DNA of 52,875 bases from Paraplanobispora takensis (lineage in GTDB: Bacteria > Actinomycetota > Actinomycetes > Streptosporangiales > Streptosporangiaceae): the NCBI RefSeq assembly GCF_016863195.1, contig NZ_BOOK01000006.1, positions 1 to 52,875 of the forward strand. Direction: 5' to 3'. The notes below the pieces were generated by a model that worked only from the letters and a program-made list of their open reading frames with translations, was not told the DNA's origin and ran no database searches. Shown piece by piece: positions 16,582 through 24,706 of the stretch. A program made the translations under genes and the position numbers. Positions within the stretch are counted from its first letter, which is position 1. The number at the start of each line of letters is the position of its first letter.

Positions 16582-17226
16582 ATGAGACACCGGCTGTTCG
16601 TCGTGCTCCTGCTCCTGGCCACCGTCGTCGTGGGTGCTCCCGCTGCAGCCTGCGTCTGCAGATGTGCTCCCCTGGAACCGGCAGAACAGATGAAGCACGC
16701 CGCGGCCGTGTTCACCGGGACGGTGACGGGCGTCCGTCACGTCTCCGGCGATCGGCTCGGACCCACCCCGCCGGTCGTGTACCGCTTCCGGCCCGATCAG
16801 ATCTACAAGGGAGGACCTGCCGCTGAGTTCGAGGTGGCGACCAACGTTAACGAGGCCTCGTGCGGCTATGCCTTCACGGTCGGATCCCAGTACCTGGTGT
16901 TCGCCTCGGACAAAGAATCCGGCTTGCTCGCCATCGATCCGGGCGTGCCGCTGAACACCTCGCTGTGCGCGGGAAACCAGCCGGTCCGTCCCGGCGATCG
17001 ACCGTTGCGGGCTGAGGACGGGGTGCAGAACGGCGAGCCGCTCACCGCGGAGCTGCTCGCCGCGCTCGGCATGGCCAGCCGCCCGGCACCCACCACCTCT
17101 CTCCCTCCGGCCACCCCCTCCCGGGAAACGGCTACCACGCCGTGGGCCGCCATCGGCGCGATCACGGCGGCCGTCGCCGTACTCGCCCTTGCGGGGTGGA
17201 GATTCGCCCGGCGCCGCAAGACGTGA
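16582..17226 (+). CDS. Secreted TIMP/netrin-like protein with C-terminal membrane anchor
   Basis: The start is ATG 16582 after GGTGGGAG, and the product has 214 residues. A signal peptide (LFVVLLLLATVVVGAPAAA) ends directly before Cys-Val-Cys-Arg-Cys, followed by AVFTGTVTGVR. This start pattern is seen in bacterial proteins with a tissue-inhibitor-of-metalloproteinase-like OB fold. A Ser/Thr/Pro-rich linker (about 160-185), one membrane helix (IGAITAAVAVLALAGW) and a basic tail (RFARRRK) follow. The product would be displayed outside the membrane. Its partner is unknown. Confidence 0.7.
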   Translation: MRHRLFVVLLLLATVVVGAPAAACVCRCAPLEPAEQMKHAAAVFTGTVTGVRHVSGDRLGPTPPVVYRFRPDQIYKGGPAAEFEVATNVNEASCGYAFTVGSQYLVFASDKESGLLAIDPGVPLNTSLCAGNQPVRPGDRPLRAEDGVQNGEPLTAELLAALGMASRPAPTTSLPPATPSRETATTPWAAIGAITAAVAVLALAGWRFARRRKT

Positions 17227-17252
17227 GGCCCGGCTCTGGGGGATCCTGAGCC

Positions 17253-17338
17253 ATGAACGACACCGAGCGATGGTTCGAGCGCGCCATGGTGGACATCTAC
17301 CTCACCGCCAAGCGCGAACTCGGTTACAACGCCACCCG
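17253..17338 (+). pseudogene. 5' half of a split conserved gene (small YNA-R-FLQMV-type protein)
   Basis: ATG 17253 encodes MNDTERWFERAMVDIYLTA then KRELGYNATR. This matches the N-terminus of a small (about 95-105 aa) conserved actinobacterial protein family, as I recall it. Right after NATR the family-like sequence stops. The frame then runs into unrelated, repeat-rich codons to a stop at 17495. The expected continuation (F-M-Q-M-V-S-E-R-G-G-L-A-T-A-R) is found in frame at 22826. The gene therefore appears interrupted by about 5.5 kb. Confidence 0.7.
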
Positions 17339-17596
17339 AAGGCGACGGGTTCCCAGATTCCCGCAGCGGAAAGACCCGGAACCCGAGGGACAATCCTCGC
17401 TATCGGGTCACTATGCCCTCGGGTCCCCGGCCGGGATGACGGCCAAGGTCTGTAAGACTGTGACCTACCGCGCCGCTCGGAGCCACGTCGCGTGATCGGC
17501 GGTTACATGGCGGACCCGGCCGCGATCCTACAGCTGCTCGACGCCGCCGGCCGTAGCGACGCCCGGTGGAAAAGGGGAACAAGATTGCCTAACAGG

Positions 17597-17626
17597 TTGA
17601 TCTTCAATGGCTCTTTTGCTTACGTT
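17597..17626 (+). promoter_or_regulatory. Candidate promoter for the ABC-3C-like operon, possibly leaderless
   Basis: TTGATC (17597-17602) and TACGTT (17621-17626), 18 bases apart, lie in a markedly AT-richer patch. The GTG start of the first gene is only 7 bases past the -10 box. It follows an in-frame TGA and has no Shine-Dalgarno sequence, so the mRNA may begin at the start codon. Confidence 0.45.
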
Positions 17627-17632
17627 ATATGA

Positions 17633-18310
17633 GTGGATGAAGACTACGAGGATGACCGGTTTTCGGACGCAATCCGCATCCTCCTGCTGATCGCGGCAGT
17701 GGCCGATGACCTGGACGGCGTCGCCCAGACGTCGGCGCCTGATAATGCCGTGGCTGTTCTGCACGCCGAAAGCCGACTGCAAAAACTCGATTTCTGGCTG
17801 CGGAATCCGGATTATCTGGCCGATGAGCTCCTCAATGACTACGAGCGCAGCAATGAGGATGTTCTCCTCGACCTGGCCGGCACCATCCTCGACTCGGACG
17901 AGCCGGAAGTATGCGCCATTCCCATGCTGCGTTACCTCTTCGGCGCCTTCGAAGCACTGGATCGCACGTTGAGCGTTCTGGTGGCCCCGCGGCTGCTGGT
18001 GGTCACCCATCGGCGCAGCGCCCAGCGCGTCCTGCAAGACACCTACTATCTGACCGCCAAAGGCCGCGCGGTGGCCACCCAAGCGGTCGAGCAGTTCCCT
18101 GAGCTGCGCTGGTATACCGAGCGGGCGCTGCTGGTGAAGGCATTGGCCGACGGAACCGGGCATTCAGCTCTGGCCCTGCGTCGGCGGCAGTACCTGCAAC
18201 GTGACTACGCCGAGACCCCGCTGGGGGAGATCATCCCGTCGATCGCCGACCGGACCCGCACCCGGCTCGCCCGGCTGCGCGCCGCCACCGATGAGGGGAC
18301 TGCCGCGTGA
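17633..18310 (+). CDS. ABC-3C system middle component (MC2-like)
   Basis: This 225-residue acidic protein begins at GTG 17633, the first codon after an in-frame stop. It resembles middle components of ABC-three-component systems. The landmarks are LLLIAAVADDLDG, LQKLDFWLRNPDYLADELL, PMLRYLFGAFEAL, then a wing-like APRLLVV, YYLTAKGRAVA and AETPLGEIIPSIADR near the end. These suggest a helical and winged-helix protein that links the ATPase to the effector. Its stop overlaps the ATPase start (GTGA). The family call rests on recalled pattern, not on a search. Confidence 0.65.
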   Translation: MDEDYEDDRFSDAIRILLLIAAVADDLDGVAQTSAPDNAVAVLHAESRLQKLDFWLRNPDYLADELLNDYERSNEDVLLDLAGTILDSDEPEVCAIPMLRYLFGAFEALDRTLSVLVAPRLLVVTHRRSAQRVLQDTYYLTAKGRAVATQAVEQFPELRWYTERALLVKALADGTGHSALALRRRQYLQRDYAETPLGEIIPSIADRTRTRLARLRAATDEGTAA

Positions 18311-20391
18311 GTGCTCCGAACCTACCGGTCCCTGCGGAGGGCGAGCTGTATGCGGCCATCGCCGACAAGCTGCCGGGCCTCGAGGCCGACCGGGTACGCG
18401 CGATCTTGGCCGAGCATGGGGTAAGGCTCAGCAGCCCGCTGCCCGCGCGTCGGCAGTTGTGCGTCCGGCGCCTGTACTGCGAGGGCACCAAGCAGGGCAC
18501 GACCGACAACGACGGCCCGTTCGCCATCGACATCCCGCTCACCCCCGGCCCCTGGGCGATCGCCAGCAAAGTCAATTCCGCAGGCAAGTCCAGCCTGCTG
18601 TGGGCCTTGAGCTGGGCGCTGCGCGGCGAGAGCGTCGAGGAATACCGCCGTCCGGATACGCCGGGCTGGTTTTCCTACATCCGCGCCGATGTGGAGGTCG
18701 CCGGCGTTGCCGCCTCCATCCGTCTGACCTTCGAGCGTCCCGAGCGTCCCCGCGTCAGCCTGCTCACCGCCGACACCATCGAGCAACTGCTCGCCCTGGC
18801 GGGCCAAGAGGAGCAAGGGCCGGGGGTGCGCATCGCGGCGAGCGCGCCGCCCGCCGGGGTCAAGGCGCTCATCGAGCGGTTCATGCTGGATCGGCTGGGA
18901 TTGCGGCCCATCTCCACCTGGGCGGCCGAGCCCAACGCGCCCGCCGATGCCGACGGTCACCGCGACAGCAGCGAACAGCTGCATTCCTGGTCTGCCTTCT
19001 ACTACGCCATCGCGCTCAACGCCGGCCGCGACAAGATCTTGCTGGGCCCCACCGCCTTCGGTCAGCTGCCGGCCAAACTGTTGCAGATCTTCCTCGACGT
19101 GCCCTACGCCGCTGAGCTCACCCAGCTGACCTCCGCGCAAAAACAGGACGCCCAGGAAGATCGCCGCATTCAGCGCCGGGCCGATGAGGATGCCCAGGCG
19201 CGTGCCGCGCAGCTGGCACCGCTTCGCCAGGCCCTGGCCCGGGCCCAGGCCCGCCTGGACGAGCTGGAGGCCGGCCAGCCGGACCTGAGCGCGCTGCTGG
19301 CCGCCGCTGATGCCGCGGCTCGCCAGGTGGCGGCCGAGCAGGACCGGCACGCAGCGGCGCAAGAGCAGCTGGCCGATGCCCGTAAAGCCCATCTGAAGGA
19401 CCGGCGCGCCGCCCGCAGCGCCCGGCAGAGCGCGGCGGCGCGCCTGTTGCTGGGGGCGTTGGATCCCGAAGCCTGTCCGCGCTGCGATCATGAGATCGAC
19501 GAGCCGCGGCGGGCCGCCGAGCACGCCGAGCACCGCTGCGCCGTGTGCGCGCGCCCGCTGCCCGAGCTGCAGGAGGACGCCCAGGCCCAGGCTCAGGCCT
19601 TGCAGCGCCTGGATGCCCGGGAGCAGGCCTCACGGGCCGCGCAGGAGCGCGCCGGCCAGGCGGTGGCGCAGGCGGCCGCCGCCCTGCAGACCAGCCGCAT
19701 CGCCCATGAGCAGGCGCACGCCCGCCTGCAGGCGGCGCGCTCCAGTGACTGGTTCACCGCCCTGGAGGAGGCCCGGCGCCAGGTTCACCAGTTGGAGGGC
19801 GCTTTGGGGGTGGCCAGTGGTGCTTCCGACGCGCTGCCGGCGGCCGTCAGCGGCTACGTCCTCCAGGCGGCCGCCCCGGCCGACAGCATCGACCAGATCT
19901 CGCAAGAGGAGGTGATCGCTACCGCGATCGAAGTGATCAGCGAGGTCGTCCGTGAGCACAGCAAGGCGCTGTTCGCCGACCTCAACGAAAAGATCGTCAC
20001 GATCGCGCAGCGGCTCGGGGTGACCAACCTCACCAGCGTCAACTTGGATTTGGCCGGCAAGGTCAACGCCCGCAAGTCCGGGGTCAGCCACCCCTTCGCC
20101 CGGTTCAGCCCCGGCGAGCGGCTGCGGATGCGGATCGCCACGGTGATCGGCATGATCGTGGTAGGCCGCGAGCACGGCATCATGTCCCACCCGGGCCTGC
20201 TGCTCATCGATGCGCCCACCGCCGAGGAGGTCGTTCCCGGCGACGCCCACACCGTCTTGCAGGCGCTGTATGAGACGGCGCTGAACGTGCCCGGGGTCCA
20301 GCTTGTGATCACATCGATCGAGGACGCGGTGTGGAAGGTCTTTACCGCAGACCGTATCGTGACTGGGCCCGGCGACCGCTACCTGTTTTAA
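18307..20391 (+). CDS. Rad50/SMC-like ABC ATPase of the ABC-3C-like system
   Basis: The protein has 694 residues. The P-loop is unusual, VNSAGKSSLLW with A-G-K-S at 92-95 and no glycine at the first position. A long Ala/Gln/Glu/Arg-rich coiled coil spans about 275-515. It is interrupted near the apex by two CxxC pairs (C390/C393 and C411/C414), which look like a zinc hook or zinc ribbon. The ABC signature is FSPGERLRM (from 600) and Walker B is LLLIDAPT, with Asp635 and Ala in place of the usual Glu region. This is a DNA-tethering or sensing ATPase of the Rad50 type, GTGA-coupled to the gene before. Confidence 0.8.
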   Translation: MSAPNLPVPAEGELYAAIADKLPGLEADRVRAILAEHGVRLSSPLPARRQLCVRRLYCEGTKQGTTDNDGPFAIDIPLTPGPWAIASKVNSAGKSSLLWALSWALRGESVEEYRRPDTPGWFSYIRADVEVAGVAASIRLTFERPERPRVSLLTADTIEQLLALAGQEEQGPGVRIAASAPPAGVKALIERFMLDRLGLRPISTWAAEPNAPADADGHRDSSEQLHSWSAFYYAIALNAGRDKILLGPTAFGQLPAKLLQIFLDVPYAAELTQLTSAQKQDAQEDRRIQRRADEDAQARAAQLAPLRQALARAQARLDELEAGQPDLSALLAAADAAARQVAAEQDRHAAAQEQLADARKAHLKDRRAARSARQSAAARLLLGALDPEACPRCDHEIDEPRRAAEHAEHRCAVCARPLPELQEDAQAQAQALQRLDAREQASRAAQERAGQAVAQAAAALQTSRIAHEQAHARLQAARSSDWFTALEEARRQVHQLEGALGVASGASDALPAAVSGYVLQAAAPADSIDQISQEEVIATAIEVISEVVREHSKALFADLNEKIVTIAQRLGVTNLTSVNLDLAGKVNARKSGVSHPFARFSPGERLRMRIATVIGMIVVGREHGIMSHPGLLLIDAPTAEEVVPGDAHTVLQALYETALNVPGVQLVITSIEDAVWKVFTADRIVTGPGDRYLF

Positions 20392-20470
20392 TGCTCGCCC
20401 TACCCTGTCACCAGGGCGGATGTGAATCCCGACACCCGAAGCGGCTACCAGAAAAGGAAGGGAGGCCAGC

Positions 20471-22519
20471 GTGCATGAGGTCGATCGGCATCTGGCCGAC
20501 TGGGCCGCTCGCGCCACGGCCGCCCAACGGCGTGTCGGCCCCACGGTGAACGACCTTGGGGGGGTGGCGGTGGTGGGGGCGGCGGCCGAGCACCTGGCGC
20601 TCGGCCCCTTCCTGCCCTACCTCCTGCAGGCGGCCGCCCACCAGCAACGGCTCACCCCGGATGACAACGCGCTCCTGCAGGAGGCCGTGCTGCGCGGGCT
20701 ACGCCAGCAGCAGCGGCACGCCGCCTTCGCCGGGGCCGTCGATGCCCTGGTGGCCCGGCCTGATCTGGCGCGTGCGCTGGGAGCGGCGCTGCCCCGGCTG
20801 CTCATCGACCGGCTGTATGCCGCCCAAGGCGCCGGTGACGACCCGGCCGTTGCCCTGATCGGTGCCGAGGCCGCCGAGTGCCTGCTCCAGCTCTGTCTGG
20901 CCGGAGTCGTCCGGCCCGCCCAGCTGCTCGGTGCGCTGGATGCCATCACTGAAGACGTGGCCGCTCTTCCCGAGCCGTTCGCGGTGCGCCTGCCCCGGAT
21001 GGTGGGCATCCTCGATGCCCACCATCGCGGCGCCGGGCTGCGTGAGGCGCTGGAGCGCTTTTTGGCGCTGGAGTGCACCTGCCGCGACGCCGCCTTCGAG
21101 CTGGCGCTGGCCCATCTGCGGGACGCCCTGGAAGCCCGCGATCACTCCAGCATGATCGACCATCTGGTGGAGGTGCGCCGGCGGCTGGCCGAGCTCATCA
21201 CCCACGCCGCAGAGCGGCTCGATGCCCGGATCTATCACGCCGCCGTCGATGCCGCCTTGACCTTCAGCGGCCCCGACGCCGCAAGGCGGGTGCCGGCCGC
21301 CGCCGCGGCCCTGCACAGCGCCCTGCAGCACTATCGGGCCTGGCGCTACCACACGCGTGCCCCCGCCTGGGCCGGGCCGCGCCAAAGCGACATCGCCGCC
21401 TGGGCCGAACTCACCACGATCCTCAACGCCGCCGCTCTGCACATGGCCGATGACGACCCGTGGTACGGCGACGGCCACACCATTCTCACCGCCCTGTTGC
21501 GCGCCTACACCGCCAACCGGACTGTCACGGTCGTGAAGGACACCCCCACCGCCGCCATTGTGGAGGCCTTGGTGATCCCGGCGGTGGAGGACACCTTCCT
21601 GCGGCAGGAGAGCCGGCTGCGTTTCCTGCACTACGCGCTGGACAACGACGAGGCCCTGCGCAGCGATCCTGCGGCGTTGCGGCTGCGCGCCGCCCTGCAC
21701 GAGCGCACCACCCCCGGCGAGCCACCGCAAGCGGGCCTGCAGGCAGGTGGCCCGGGAAAAGAACGCCGCTGGCATCTGCTGGCACAGACCCTCACCGCCG
21801 CTGAATTCGCCCACGCCCTCCAGACCATGCCCGCCTCGGCGCTGGACCGGCTGGAGGTGGCCTTGCGTACCCATGAGGACGTCATCGCCGCCGTCACCGA
21901 TCCGAAGGTCGGGCGGCTGATGGACCGCCTCATCGGTCAGCTCCAGCAATCGGCCGACTGGGTTCCCGGCATCGCCGACTCCTTCCAGGTCTTGTTGGAG
22001 GTGACCGTGCGATACGCCTTCTTGTGCTACAACATCGGTCGCGACCTCGGGGGGTCCTACACCGAATTCCTGCGCCTGCGCGATAAGGCCAAAAAGAAGC
22101 AGAAAGTCGACGAGGACCTCTTTCACCAGCACTACTACGAGGTAGTGAAACTGTCGGCGCTTTTTCAGGTCGTGGACGCCGAAGTGATCAACCATGCCGG
22201 GGGACGCGTCGATGTCCTGGTTTCCTTCGGCCCGGTCCGGTTCAACGTCGAATGCAAGATCGAAGAAGAGGACGCCAGCGAGGACAATCTACGCAAATAC
22301 GCGGCCCAGCCCTCCGAATACCAAAACACCAACGCCTCTTTCGCGATCCTGCTGGTCCTGGATAAGACCGAGCACGCCGAAGGCACGGTCAACCTCTTCG
22401 ACAGCATCTGGATCGAGAACGTACAGCAGCCCGGGCAATCCGAAGCCTGCCAGGTGGTGACCATCCGCATCCCGGGCGGCCGGGAAAACCCGTCCCTGCT
22501 GCAGACCCCGGCCCGCTAA
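20471..22519 (+). CDS. ABC-3C-like effector with C-terminal PD-(D/E)xK nuclease domain
   Basis: The start is GTG 20471, five bases after GGGAGG, giving 682 residues. Residues 1-520 are alpha-helical and Ala/Leu/Arg-rich with no known motif, probably a helical-repeat scaffold. The C-terminal 130 residues form a restriction-endonuclease-like core. GRVDVLV holds Asp581, FNVECKIEEE holds Glu594 and Lys596 (E-x-K), and a Gln-containing helix (AAQPSEYQ) comes after. It probably cuts nucleic acid when the ATPase and middle component signal. It lies 79 bases after the ATPase and is the last gene of the insertion. Confidence 0.72.
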   Translation: MHEVDRHLADWAARATAAQRRVGPTVNDLGGVAVVGAAAEHLALGPFLPYLLQAAAHQQRLTPDDNALLQEAVLRGLRQQQRHAAFAGAVDALVARPDLARALGAALPRLLIDRLYAAQGAGDDPAVALIGAEAAECLLQLCLAGVVRPAQLLGALDAITEDVAALPEPFAVRLPRMVGILDAHHRGAGLREALERFLALECTCRDAAFELALAHLRDALEARDHSSMIDHLVEVRRRLAELITHAAERLDARIYHAAVDAALTFSGPDAARRVPAAAAALHSALQHYRAWRYHTRAPAWAGPRQSDIAAWAELTTILNAAALHMADDDPWYGDGHTILTALLRAYTANRTVTVVKDTPTAAIVEALVIPAVEDTFLRQESRLRFLHYALDNDEALRSDPAALRLRAALHERTTPGEPPQAGLQAGGPGKERRWHLLAQTLTAAEFAHALQTMPASALDRLEVALRTHEDVIAAVTDPKVGRLMDRLIGQLQQSADWVPGIADSFQVLLEVTVRYAFLCYNIGRDLGGSYTEFLRLRDKAKKKQKVDEDLFHQHYYEVVKLSALFQVVDAEVINHAGGRVDVLVSFGPVRFNVECKIEEEDASEDNLRKYAAQPSEYQNTNASFAILLVLDKTEHAEGTVNLFDSIWIENVQQPGQSEACQVVTIRIPGGRENPSLLQTPAR

Positions 22520-22824
22520 AATCGCCCGAGGTTCGCAAGGGCGAGGCCCACGGGGGCCTGGTCGCCGACGGTAGTCGCCATCAGCGCGGTGAGGCTGGCC
22601 AGTGATGACGCTGCTCAAGATCATCCCCTGAGGTGATGAGCGAGAGGCGACGACTCCAGGAATCTGCCATGGATATTTACATTACAGACAATGTTCCTAG
22701 ATTCTAAAAGAAATCAGCAAAATTACGCCGAACTATGTCTGGGACCGGAACCTGCTTGTGGTCAGCCTCAACAGCCGCAACGTGATCTGCGAGGTAGTCG
22801 ACGAACCCGTCAGCACTCCACTTG
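22520..22824. other. Gene-free right flank of the insertion
   Basis: About 305 bases lie between the effector stop and the right border. The part at 22670-22730 is AT-rich (TTTACATTACAG and surroundings). A protein-like stretch (about 22738-22820, V-W-D-R-N-L-L-V-V-S-L-N-S-R-N-V-I-C) has no start and may be a gene remnant brought in with the insertion. There is no clear terminator hairpin. Confidence 0.4.
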
Positions 22825-23041
22825 CTTCATGCAGATGGTCAGCGAGCGCGGCGGCCTGGCGACGGCCAGGCAGCTTCTCTGGAGCGACCAGCCCTCAGAC
22901 AGGTTCGAGACCCTCTGGCGTCACGGCCGGCTGGATCTCTCCGTGGAGGCACACGTGATCAAGGAGGAGTTCGCCGAGCTGTTCACCGACGAAGACCAGG
23001 AACGAGCCCGGGCCAGGCTCAACGACCTCCGACGGACCTGA
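22825..23041 (+). pseudogene. 3' half of the split conserved gene
   Basis: The frame from 22826 encodes FMQMVSERGGLATARQLL, then DRFETLWRHGRLDLSVEAHV and EEFAELFTDEDQERARARL, to the stop at 23041. It has no start codon or ribosome site of its own. It is the expected continuation of the fragment ending at 17338: the family consensus reads Y-N-A-x-R-F-L-Q-M-V across the junction. The two parts together would make a normal-length (about 101 aa) protein. Function unknown. Confidence 0.7.
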
Positions 23042-23083
23042 TCGAAGCCTCCGCGGGCACCGGTGAGCGGCCTGCAGGGCATC

Positions 23084-23626
23084 TCATCGTCTCTTCCACA
23101 GGATGTGGATGAGGTCGCCATCCTTGACGAGATCGCAGGAGCCGTTGATCTCTTCGTCCTGGACGAGCCGGTCATAGTCGAGGTACAGGGCGAGGCGCTC
23201 GCTGACCTCGCCGTCCTCGATCAGGACGTCATGTGCGAGCCCTTCGGCATGTTCCCAGCTGCCGCCGTAAGCGTCCTCGAACGCCTCCCGTAGTGCCTCA
23301 CCGGCCAGCCCCGCGCCGGAGCCGTCCACGAAGCGCGCGACGACCGCAGCCGGATAGTCGCGGAGAAGAGCGGCGATCGCCGCGATCCGTTCGACCGTCT
23401 CCAACTCGGAGACGAGAGCATCGCCAAAGCCCTGGTGATCGTGGATCGCCCACTCCTCCGCACCGGGAACGGGTGAGGCCGCGAGCATGGCCCGAATCTC
23501 GGCGGAGATCTCGGCAGGCTCCTGTAACGCGTCGATCCACCGGCCATGCGACCTGCCGGCACTGTAGGCAGCGAGGCAGGCCGCATAGATCCGCGGCCGA
23601 ACAGGCACCGTCTCCTCCCCGGTCAT
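23084..23626 (-). CDS. ardA: Antirestriction protein ArdA
   Basis: This 180-residue acidic protein mimics B-form DNA and blocks type I restriction enzymes in ArdA families. The N-terminal hallmark is RIYAACLAAYSAGRSHGRWID, read in two parts, then EISAEIRAMLAASP and EEWAIHDHQGF. An acidic C-terminal half follows (FEDAYGGSWEHAEGLAHD, YLDYDRLVQD). Length fits the family. It is ATGA-coupled to the DUF3560 gene upstream. Its position at the distal end of a run of antirestriction genes is what is seen in leading regions of conjugative elements. Confidence 0.93.
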   Translation of the reverse strand: MTGEETVPVRPRIYAACLAAYSAGRSHGRWIDALQEPAEISAEIRAMLAASPVPGAEEWAIHDHQGFGDALVSELETVERIAAIAALLRDYPAAVVARFVDGSGAGLAGEALREAFEDAYGGSWEHAEGLAHDVLIEDGEVSERLALYLDYDRLVQDEEINGSCDLVKDGDLIHILWKRR

Positions 23627-24624
23627 CGGTCGGCCTCGCTCTCCCGCTGCCCCGCCTGGATCTCCTCCGCCGACCTGCGCCCGGTGACCTTGTCGTACGG
23701 CAGGCGGTCGGTCCAGGAGTACGGAGAATCCGCCGCTCGCAGGACTCGATGCCCCGCCCCGGCGATGAACGCGGGTACGGTCAGGCTCTTCTTGTTGACC
23801 CGCACCACCTCGAACCAGGTCCCGCCGTACCGGACGAAGTCCCCTTTACGGAAATCACAGGCGCTCCAGATCTTGACCCCGTCGGCCTCGGCCTGAGCGA
23901 CCAGTTCCCGCCAGTACGCCAACTCCTCGTCCATCTCGGCGACGCGCCGCCGGATCTCCTCAGCCTGATCAGGCGAGCCGAGGGCGTCCCAACCATGGGT
24001 GGAGTCGCCGGCCAGGGCACGTTCGTAGACCCTCTTGTCAGCCTCCAGGCGTTCGATGCGGCGCAGCGTGGTTGGGACGTTCTCCCGGTGACGCCGGTAG
24101 TTCTCTGCGGCCTCCGCACGGCCCGTCCAGTAACCGGCCTTTCTCCCCTCCTCGACCGAACGGCGCATGCCCCGGTCAATCCGCTCCTGATCACGTCGGG
24201 CCCGGGCCTCCGAGTGGTGACTGATCATGATGGGCTGGCCGAAGGGGATCCCGTCGGCGATACGTTTCACGCCCTGCCAGGCCGCCTCCGACCGGTCCGC
24301 CGCGTGGTCGGCCCGGTCGGCGAACCGTCCGGCTCGGTCCTCGGCCCGTTCGTACCGTCCGGCCTCCGCTTCGGCGAAGGTCCGCCGCTTGTCCTCGTCG
24401 ATGACGACTTCCACACTGAACCCGGCGGCGCGCAGTTCCTCGGCACACGGGTTGATCTTCCAGGTCTGCGCCTGCCCGTCCTGGGAGTGGTAGATGATCC
24501 ACGCGCCGACGTAGCCGGACCAGCGGAACCCGTGCCGCCGCAGGATCGGTTTCGCTCCGTCGCCCTTGCGCGTACCCTCCACGATCGTGCCCTCGGCGCG
24601 CGTGTGCGTGATGACGATGCCCAT
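23623..24624 (-). CDS. DUF3560 domain-containing protein
   Basis: The protein has 333 residues, starting at ATG 24624 with GAGGAGG upstream. The N-terminal domain is ITHTRAEGTIVEGTRKGDG with LRRHGFRWS and WIIYHSQDG. The DUF3560 core is RAEDRAGRFADRADHAADRSE, read in parts, then GQPIMISHHSEARARRD and MRRSVEEGRKAGYW. The C-terminus has GDFVRYGGTWFEVVRVNKKSLTVP in segments, a small beta domain. These proteins are frequent on actinomycete plasmids and ICEs next to ardA. Their function is unknown but they are thought to act after DNA entry. Confidence 0.88.
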   Translation of the reverse strand: MGIVITHTRAEGTIVEGTRKGDGAKPILRRHGFRWSGYVGAWIIYHSQDGQAQTWKINPCAEELRAAGFSVEVVIDEDKRRTFAEAEAGRYERAEDRAGRFADRADHAADRSEAAWQGVKRIADGIPFGQPIMISHHSEARARRDQERIDRGMRRSVEEGRKAGYWTGRAEAAENYRRHRENVPTTLRRIERLEADKRVYERALAGDSTHGWDALGSPDQAEEIRRRVAEMDEELAYWRELVAQAEADGVKIWSACDFRKGDFVRYGGTWFEVVRVNKKSLTVPAFIAGAGHRVLRAADSPYSWTDRLPYDKVTGRRSAEEIQAGQRESEADR

Positions 24625-24643
24625 CGCGTTGTCCCTCCTCGAA

Positions 24644-24706
24644 GTGAGCGGCCATGACCGGCGCCAGCCGTACTGCGGGCGACCGGGGCCGACCAGAGCG
24701 GCTCAC
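24644..24706 (-). repeat. Intergenic palindromic element, copy 1
   Basis: GTGAGC (24644-24649) and GCTCAC (24701-24706) form the outer arms. Inside, GGCCATGACCGGCG is imperfectly matched on the other side. The stop codon of the next upstream gene (24703-24705) lies in the outer arm. It has the same layout as copies at 26125, 27108, 27659 and 28035. Confidence 0.65.

Larger units (their letters stand above)
17339..22824. mobile_element. About 5.5-kb insertion carrying an ABC-3C-like operon
   Basis: The borders are defined by the two halves of the split gene. Joining base 17338 to base 22825 restores ACC-CGC-TTC and an open 101-codon gene. No transposase, integrase or long terminal inverted repeat is visible. 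GACGGGTTC occurs near both ends in inverted orientation (from 17343, and near 22803-22811), which may be chance. Near the left end is a 9-bp inverted repeat (ACCCGAGGG at 17381, CCCTCGGGT at 17416). The cargo is three genes plus short flanks. Confidence 0.6.
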
